A stretch of 64,000 nt of DNA from Panagrolaimus kolymaensis. Its lineage: Eukaryota; Nematoda; Chromadorea; Rhabditida; Panagrolaimidae. The translations under genes were made by a program, and so were the position numbers. Each line of letters begins with the position of its first letter. Within the stretch, counting starts at the first letter, position 1. Where the stretch lies: NCBI GenBank assembly GCA_028622995.1, contig JAJQJQ010000036.1:2108001-2172000 (forward strand), read 5' to 3'. This document shows positions 57,266 to 64,000 of this stretch, piece after piece. The notes under the pieces are model-generated. The model saw nothing but the letters and a program-made list of their open reading frames with translations, did no database searches and was not told where the DNA came from.

Positions 57266-58055
57266 ATGAAACATTTAATTTTTGTTTTATTTATTTCTTT
57301 TGAATTTATTAATTTTATTTATTCTCAAAAATGTGATTCTCGAGGTGAAAAGGGTGTGAAACAATGTTATGAAAATATGTTAAAAACTTTAGAAGCAAAA
57401 GATATACCAGATTTTTTTTATTATTATTATACAGAAAAATTGGATTCTAAACCTATTTGCAAGTAAGATTAACTTTTAATTAAATTTATTTTAGCTTGAT
57501 ATTTTTAATTTAATTTTTTAGAGCATTCATTGATAAAACAAAATGCGTGGGAATCTATAATAATAAAGATTGCTTGAATTTTGAAACATTTTCCAAAGTT
57601 TTTGGAATTGATTCAGAATATAGTAATAGCTTTTTGGCTGAGGATGCTTTGATTCAATATTTTTGCGGTATAAATCTTTCACGTAAGTTAAAATTTGTAT
57701 TTAAAATTTTTTTATTACTTTATTTATAACATTTATATTATATTTTTCAGCTGTATATTTTTTAAGACATTTTGGAAGTTGTGATTCAGCATTACATTAT
57801 TATAAAACTTGTGTTGATGAACCAATTAATGAAGATAAATGCAAGTAAGAAACTTGGTTAAATTTAGCTATAAAATTATTTAAAAAAATTGATTTTTTTA
57901 ATTCTCATCTTTTTAGTGCAATTAATTCTCGAATAAGATGCTTTAAAGATATACCAGTCATAGAAACATGTTATACTTATCATTTAACTGATGGCTTTGC
58001 AAATACTCTTCTAGAATTTGAACAAAAATTTAATCCTGATTGTGTAATTTCTTAA
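57266..58055 (+). CDS. secreted 12-Cys family (CDSRGE family), copy 6 (first intron lost)
   Basis: Exons 57266-57462, 57522-57682, 57751-57844 and 57917-58055 give 196 residues. The signal peptide MKHLIFVLFISFEFINFIYS is followed by QKCDSRGEKGVKQCYE. In all sisters an intron lies between GEM and G(L/I)K; here the two exons are continuous, so that intron was lost cleanly. In exchange the last exon is split by an intron not present in the sisters (after EDKC). Other cysteines include PICK, KCVGIYNNKDCLN, YFCGINL, SCDSAL, KTCVDE, IRCFKD, ETCYTY and PDCVIS. The most diverged member. Confidence 0.82.
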
Positions 58056-58598
58056 AATTATAATTTAGAAAGATTTAAAAAATGTTTTTCTTTTTAATTA
58101 AATTTTTATAAATTTGCTTGAAATTTTGTTTAACGTTAATAATGAAGCTTATTCTGACAACTATGCTAATATAGTAAAACAATGGGTACTTATTTTTGTC
58201 AAAAAAAAAAAACCGGGGACTAGAACAATAAACAACTAAGCAAGCTTATCAAGCTAAGATTTTGACTACAAACAAACGTTCGTCATTCAAAATTAAAACA
58301 TTAAAACAAATAAAGATTTTAAATCTTCCTAAAACTTTTGAGAAGTTATGTAAACATAAAACCTCAAATACATAGTTTTTTGTGTATTTACTTAAATCTT
58401 AAAGAGAAGCTTCTTTCTTAAAAAATTACATCACTTTAAAAATTTAATTAACCAAGAATTTATTGCACCGCCTTAGTTTTTTCTGATAAACAATATAAAA
58501 GCTCGACAAATAATGGCTCGCGAAAAAAAGATATTACTTTAATTATTTTTAAGTAAAACTTTTTCTTGTTAATTAAAAACTTTTATAAAATTTAAGCT
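58056..58598. other. intergenic, promoter of tetraspan copy 3
   Basis: ACCGCCTTAG at about 58467 is followed by CAATATAAAA at about 58491-58500, about 100 bp upstream of the ATG. ACGTTCGTCATTCAAAAT at about 58276 and GTAAACATAAAACC at about 58351 look like a degenerate upstream block. Confidence 0.5.
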
Positions 58599-59183
58599 AT
58601 GGGTTCAAATCAATGTTGCTGTCTCCATGTTAAAACCTGCGCAACAATTGTTGCAATTATTGGAATAGTTTTTTCCATTCTTTCAATTATATCTGCCATA
58701 TTTTATTGGTATTATATTCCTTTGGGTGCTCTATCACTTATTATTTATGTTTTGGTTTTAATTGGAGTTCAAAAAGAAAATCCTACTTTTTTACTTCCAG
58801 CTCTTATTTTTCTTGTAAGTTTTTTTATTTAAATGTTGAAGATTTTTATAAATAAATAATTATTTTTAGGGAATTGACATATTTTTTAAATTTTTGTACT
58901 TTATTGGTTTTCTTCTTATTGGAATTTTTGTTCCTGAGGCCATTGAAAAACAATTAGGTGACGAATCTAATGGAGATGGTAAATTAAAATTTATTTGATT
59001 ACTTAAAAAATTAACTTCATAAAAAATTTTTTAGTTATTCGAATCGCTTTTTTTATTAGCGCTGGAATTGTCTTTCTTTTAACAATTTACACTATTTTTG
59101 CTTTCACCGTTATCCTTCGAACTCGAAAATATTTTAAATCTTCAATTGGAGAAAATACTTTTAAAAACACTATTGGCTTGTAA
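58599..59183 (+). CDS. tetraspan membrane protein, LAPTM-like, copy 3
   Basis: Exons 58599-58814, 58870-58978 and 59035-59183 give 157 residues. MGSNQCCCLHVKTCATIV is followed by four helices as in copies 1 and 2. Seven residues (IASILSL) are deleted between the first helix and SAIFYWYYIP. Exon 2 is 109 nt as in copy 1 and ends in DESNGDG, so copies 1 and 3 lack the insertion of copy 2. The fourth helix (IVFLLTIYTIFAFTVIL) and LRTRKYFKSS are conserved. Confidence 0.85.
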
Positions 59184-60195
59184 AATAATTTTTCTTTTAA
59201 TTTTAATAAATATTTAAATATATTTGTAATAAAAATAAAAAGCTTTCTTGAATGCATTGTAATTTATTTTTTACATTTTAACAAATGCAAGAGTGGGGAA
59301 GATTTGCGTTTCAATAAACAAAAAATTGTAGAATAAAAGTTTGCCGCTGACAATTCAACTTTTTTTTTTACTTTTCTGCAAATTTTGATGTTTCATTTAT
59401 TTTTTAAAGTCTGTTGAGAGTTATCTCTTCTAAAATAAAAAAAGTTAAAATAAATTTTAAAAAATATAACATCCAAAGAATTTTATCGGTTCCAGAAATT
59501 TTAATGAAAATTTGATGAAGCAAAAGAAAAAAGTAAACAGAATTTTTTATTATTATTTTTTTTAATTACAAAAAACAAGCGTCCTTTTAATTTTACAAAA
59601 AGGAAAGGAACACTTTAAAATTTGACATGAGTATAGAGAAATTATGTAAACACAAATTTTTTTTATTGAAATTAAATTTTTAATGTACTCACTCACGTAT
59701 TTAAAGAAAATGACGATTTATCTCTTTATATTGGAGTTTCAAAGGTAAAAACCTATGAGTTCTTCCGTCCTTCACAAAAAAAATTCCGTGGGTTGAAGCA
59801 AAAGAGAAAATAGCAAACATAAATATTTTTGTGGAATTTTTTGACTACAAAAAAATAAACATTTACTTTTTTTGTTTTAACGAAACTCAAACAACACAGG
59901 AACGCTTCTTTTTTTTTTAAATCTTGCTTAAACTTAGTGAAATTAAGTAAACACCACTTCTTTTTTTTGACAAAAAAATATTTGAAAGTTTAAAAAGTTT
60001 TCTCTTGTATTTTCTTAAATCTTTTTAAAAATGCGTCATTCTAAGAAACTTTACATCACTTTTTTAGTTTTTAATTATTCAAGAATTTTAAACCCGCCTT
60101 TATTTTAAGTGTTTCGTGAGCAATATAAAGACTGAAGCAATAAACTTAGAAAATGAAAACTAAATCAAAGTTTTTAATTATTTTTTAAAAAGAAA
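59184..60195. other. intergenic, promoter of 12-Cys copy 7
   Basis: The promoter core is AAACCCGCCTTTATTTTAAG (about 60090-60109) and CAATATAAAG (60121-60130), about 65-105 bp before the ATG. A forkhead-type GTAAACACCAC lies at about 59947. No other feature in the 1 kb. Confidence 0.55.
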
Positions 60196-60943
60196 ATGAA
60201 AACTTTCCAATTTATTTTTATTTCTGCATTTGCTTTATTGAATATCGTTTATTCCCAAGATTGTGATTCTCGAGGCGAAATGGTAAACAATTAATTATAA
60301 AAAAATTTTCATAGATTTTAAAATGATCTTTATTTTTTTAGGGAATTAAACAATGTTATTCGGGTTTAATGAAAGTTTTTAATGTTAATGATGCTGCAGA
60401 TCTCTATCAAACTTTTGATGGCGTAAATAAAGATACTCTTTGCAAGTAAGCGTATTTATGAATTATTACAAATTATTTATTTACTCTGAAATTTTTATAG
60501 AGGTTTAACAACAAAATCTCAATGTCTTGGAACCGATTATGCAGAAAAATGTTTAAATGTTCCAACTTTTTCGAAAGTTTTTGGAATTTCTAATGATGAT
60601 GCCTTTTATGTTTTATATAACGATGCTTTGTATGGAAATGATTGCAAAGATCAATATTATGGTTAGTTAGCTTTAGCAAAACTTAAAAGTTAAAAATAAA
60701 ATTAATATAATTATTTTAGCACCCGATAAAGATATTGGATGTTTAAATAACCTTGATTTTGCAACTGAATGTCAAATTGATAATGATGGATGCGATAAGC
60801 TTACCCTTGAAAAACTAAAAAATAGAAGCGAATGTAAGAAAAAAGTTTCAAATGAAAAATGCGGAAATTCTGATTATGCTGAAAAACGTTATAAAAGTGA
60901 AAGCGTCGCTGACGAAAAAATGGCTCAAATTTGTGGTTTATAA
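60196..60943 (+). CDS. secreted 12-Cys family (CDSRGE family), copy 7
   Basis: Exons 60196-60282, 60342-60445, 60501-60661 and 60720-60943 give 191 residues. The signal peptide MKTFQFIFISAFALLNIVYS is followed by QDCDSRGEM. It is closest to copy 1: SQCLGTDYAEKCLNVPTFSK, NDCKDQYY, IGCLNNLDFATEC, DGCDKLTLEKL, SECKKK, EKCGNSDYA and QICGL. Copies 1 and 7 are at opposite ends and on opposite strands of the cluster, which suggests the cluster is partly an inverted duplication. There is a strong TATA/GC-box promoter upstream. Confidence 0.87.
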
Positions 60944-61631
60944 ATACAAAATTAGTTAAAAAACTGCCTTTCTCAAATTTTATAAAATTTCAATATTTAT
61001 TTTTTGAAAAATAAAATTAATATATAATAATTTCGTTAGTTAAAAAAAACACATTTCTTTTTTCTTTTATTTTAAAGCCAAACATAAATAAATTGAAATT
61101 ATTCCCAAAAAGAAAAGGAATAATAAAAAAGTAAAAATCGCATTTTTTTGGTTTTGAAAAGTGGAAATGAAAAATACTTTATTCGAATTTTAATTGAATA
61201 GGAACTGGCTTTTCTTAAATTTAAAAATTAACAAAAGTTAACTATTTAGCGGATTTAAACCTTGCATGAACTTCAAGAAATTGTGTGTAAACATAAAATA
61301 AATTTTGTTGAGAGAGAAAGAAAACGATTTTGTACTTGTTGAAACTTCAAAATACATTATTTCTTTTAAATTCTTATATTTACTTTATTTTCAAAAAGCC
61401 TTCCATTCTTCTTTTTTTTTAATTTGACATCGATTTTTCCGGTAAACATAAGTTGAAAAAAAAACAAAAGGCTTAAAATAAATGACTCTTTTTTGTTGAC
61501 ATATGTTCGTTCTGTTTAAAATTTTTTTTCAGGAATTTTAAACCCGCCTTTTTTTTAATTTTTGAGTGCAATATAAAAGCTGTAAGCAGCATAGCAAAAA
61601 AAAATCAGAGTTTAGAAAAGTTTAAAAAGAA
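60944..61631. other. intergenic, promoter of 12-Cys copy 8
   Basis: AAACCCGCCTTTTTTTTAAT (about 61540-61559) and CAATATAAAAG (about 61569-61579) repeat the promoter of copy 7. GGATTTAAACCTTGCATGAA, TTCAAGAAATTGTG and TGTAAACATAA (about 61251-61290) form a diverged upstream block. Confidence 0.55.
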
Positions 61632-62432
61632 ATGAATTCCTTTATTATTATTCTTATTTCTGTATTTGCTTTTTTGAATGTTGTTCATTCTCAACAATGT
61701 GATTCCCGAGGCGAAATGGTAAAAATATTTAATTTTAATAATTTTCGTTTGAAATTTAAACTATTCTTTCAGAAAGTGAAACAATGTTATGCAGGTTTAA
61801 TGAAAGATTTCAACATTCAACCTGCTTCAACCACGTACGAAAATCGTGTTTATGATACTATGGAAAATATGGATATCGTCAATATTTGCCAGTAATAAAA
61901 ACAAAAACTATAGATTTGTCTTTTTTCAAATATTTGATTTTTTTTAGAAAATATAACCAAAAAACACAGTGTCTTGGAACAAATTATGAAAAAAGTTGTT
62001 TAAATTCTGGGACTTTTATTAAAGTTTTTGGAATGTCCAGTGATGATTCAATTCAAGTTTTAAGATCGGATTTTACCTTTCAATATGCATGCAAAAATTT
62101 AAATCAAAGTTAGTTGCATTTGTTTTTGGGTTTAATAAAAAAAACTAAAACAGTTTTAAATTTTTAATAAAAAAAACTAAAATAGTTTTTAATTTTTAGT
62201 TACTGGAAAAATTTCTGAAAAAGATAAACAATGTTTAAAAGGTGTGGATTTAAAGGAAGCCTGTTATATCAAAACTAGTCCATGCGAAGACATTGCTTTT
62301 GAAGCAAATAAAGCAAATGCGTTATGCATCAAAAATGCTTTGATTCAAAAATGCGGCAATAAGAATTGGGCTCAATTTCGATATGAAAGTGATATTTATG
62401 CTAATCAAAAATTGAAGGAAACTTGTCTTTAA
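61632..62432 (+). CDS. secreted 12-Cys family (CDSRGE family), copy 8
   Basis: Exons 61632-61718, 61773-61891, 61948-62108 and 62200-62432 give 199 residues. The signal peptide MNSFIIILISVFAFLNVVHS is followed by QQCDSRGEM. It continues KQCYAGLMKDF, NICQ, TQCLGTNYEKSCLN, TFIKVFGMSSDDS, YACKNLNQ, KQCLKGVDLKEAC, SPCEDIA, ALCIKNA, QKCGNKNWAQ and ETCL. The intron before the last exon contains a short direct repeat (TTTAATAAAAAAAACTAAAA). Confidence 0.87.
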
Positions 62433-62573
62433 TAAAATTTTATTATTATTCTTTTATTCTGTTCAAATAAATTTTTTGCTGTTAAACCAAATTCAAAAAA
62501 AAAATAATTGAAATAGATTTTACAAATGGATTTGAGAGTTGAGAAACAAAAAAAATATTGATAATAACTCAAT

Positions 62574-64000
62574 TTAGTATTGCAACCAATGATCATCATC
62601 GGTATTAAAATATTTAACATTTCCATCTCTTTGATTGGTTAAGGAAAAATTAAATGGATTACCAGGTTCATTACCAGGTTCTGAAGTTTCTTTGAAATTA
62701 GTCCTCCATTTTATAAGTTCATTATGATGGGTATTTGGATCAATATTCATTGTAATGCCAAAATTAATATAGGCATCGTTGATTTTTTTCTAAAATAAAA
62801 TAACAAAATAAATATTTTTTTTTTAAAAATTAGGTCAAAGGAGAAATAAACAAACTTCACAAAATTCATAAAATTTGTGAAAATCAATATGATCATTTGG
62901 TAAATTAATCGAAAATTTTTGGAATTTAATTTTGGGTGAAAAATGATTTGATAAAATATTGAACGTGTTTTCAGTTATTGAGACAAGATTAAATCTGTAA
63001 TAAAAAAATCAACTTTTTTTTGTTAAATTTCAAAATTAAAAAATAAATAAGTTTTTTACTCAATACTATAAACTTCCTTGGAAGTTCTTTCCATTAAATT
63101 TTCCAAAGCAATTAATTCGTCATTTTCATTATGAGTAACTCGGTCGATATGGATTTTTTTAATATTTGAAAATTCAGTTAAAAAACAATATTCGTCAAAA
63201 GAAATCTTTAGCTCAGGAAGAAGTAAAACTTCTAAATGACATTTATAAATTTTTGTTTGCAAAAAGATTTTCCATAAATTTAAATCAGGAATTTCAAACA
63301 GGGTTGCACGAAATTTCGTTTCGTCTTTCGCTTTCGCGAAATTTCGCCTGTTTTTTCAATTTCGTTTCGTTTCGCGTTTCGCGAAATTTTTAAAAAAATT
63401 TCGTGAAACCTATTTTTGGAAAAAAAATTCAAGAGAAAATTTAAAAAATTTCAATTTTTGGAAAAAAATTTATGTTTGAGAAAAATTTTACATAAAAAAT
63501 GTAAAAAAAACTGAAGTTCACTTTATGAAGTCAAAAATAATAGATTTCAAGCATTGATAATAGTTATTTTTCGAAAAAAAAATTATCAGCATCCATAAAC
63601 AAAAAACGAATTTTTACTTTCGTTTCGTTTCGTTTTCGCGAAATTTCGCGAAATTAAACTTTAATAATTTCGTCTTTCGCGAAAGCGAAAGTTTTTCACT
63701 TTCGTGCAACCCTGATTTCAAATCTTAATGAATTTGTAAGATAAAGCTTGGCAGGAATTTTGTGAATTTGGTTTTCAGAACAACAAAAAATAGCATATTT
63801 TGAAAAGCCAGGTTTTGAGTTGGAATTTGCACAAAAATTTTGACAAAGATAATATAATTTTGGAATAAAATATTTGGAGGTTTTTAATAATTTGTATTGA
63901 ATTGTTGGAACTGCTCGGGTTTGGATATAATAAATAATATTTTCAGGAAAACAGAAGCTTTGATGACAAATTTGACTATTTTGGAATGTTTGATCATTCT
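62574..64000 (-). pseudogene. F-box-like nematode gene interrupted by a transposon (5' end outside window)
   Basis: The minus-strand coding segments are: 64000-63715 (SFCFPENIIYYIQTRAVPT, KLLKTSKYFIPKLYYL, i.e. an F-box-like start); then, after the element at 63299-63714, 63290-63059 (LLLPELKISFDEYCFLTEFS); 62994-62856 (LVSITENTFNILSNHF); and 62789-62574, ending QRDGNVKYFN...HWLQY and stop. Removing the element and one copy of its 8-bp target duplication restores one continuous frame (LRFE joined to IPDLNLWK). With it, the exon gains 424 bp, which is not a multiple of three. The C-terminal region resembles the LRR/FTH-like domain of nematode F-box proteins. It is either a null allele or a recent pseudogene, unless the element is spliced out. 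Confidence 0.75.
63299..63714. mobile_element. 416-bp hAT-like MITE in a coding exon
   Basis: The terminal inverted repeats are CAGGGTTGCACGAAA at the left and TTTCGTGCAACCCTG at the right, with subterminal palindromic arrays of TTTCGCGAAA. The element is flanked by ATTTCAAA at 63291-63298 and 63715-63722, an 8-bp target-site duplication. It has no open frame for a transposase. CAGGG ends with 8-bp duplications are typical of hAT non-autonomous elements. The sharp ends and intact target copies imply a recent insertion. Confidence 0.93.

Overview
This is a very AT-rich animal nuclear window. The genes have many short introns (mostly 45-100 bp) with TTTTTAG or TTTTCAG acceptors. Several families occur in tandem, and there is a serpentine chemoreceptor-type 7TM gene. 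Together this points to a nematode. The FLYWCH-like fingers, the F-box-like gene and the LAPTM-like and LITAF-like small membrane proteins fit a tylenchid such as a root-knot nematode, but the genus is an inference. Exon boundaries below were hand-traced: every joined model was checked for splice sites, phase and a total length divisible by three. They have not been tested by RNA data.

Layout. 1-11.2 kb holds conserved genes: a RUN-domain (PLEKHM1-like) gene running off the left edge, the complete Vps15/PIK3R4 gene, and a J-domain/coiled-coil/FLYWCH-like gene whose first intron carries a GC-rich transposon. 12-35 kb is an array of ten paralogues joining an N-terminal coiled coil to an LRR-like domain resembling the C-termini of nematode F-box proteins. 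Seven are on + and three on -, interrupted by one unrelated secreted repeat protein. 35.7-43.8 kb holds a PRR5/HbrB-like gene, a long gene-poor spacer, a 7TM receptor and a tetraspan protein. 44-62.4 kb is a cluster of small secreted and membrane proteins: eight paralogues of a 12-cysteine secreted family, three LAPTM-like tetraspans, a LITAF-domain gene and its pseudogene, a defensin-like secreted peptide and an M16 peptidase fragment. The window ends in an F-box-like gene broken by a DNA transposon.

How it fits together. Vps15, PLEKHM1-like, LITAF-like and LAPTM-like proteins all belong to families acting on endolysosomal membranes, but only the first two are neighbours. The 44-62 kb cluster shares a promoter layout (a CCCGCC/GGCGGAG box, then a TATA box, and in several genes a block of about 55 bp containing TRTTTAC), which suggests co-regulation of secreted and membrane proteins. 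The 12-35 kb family has grown by tandem and inverted duplication, coiled-coil exon gain and loss, and recombination between copies.

Most notable are: a hAT-like element inserted in frame in an exon of a secreted-protein gene, adding 55 codons with (Glu-Ala)17; a similar element breaking the F-box-like gene; a 108-bp element with a paralogous empty site; and GC-AG introns at one homologous position in four array members.
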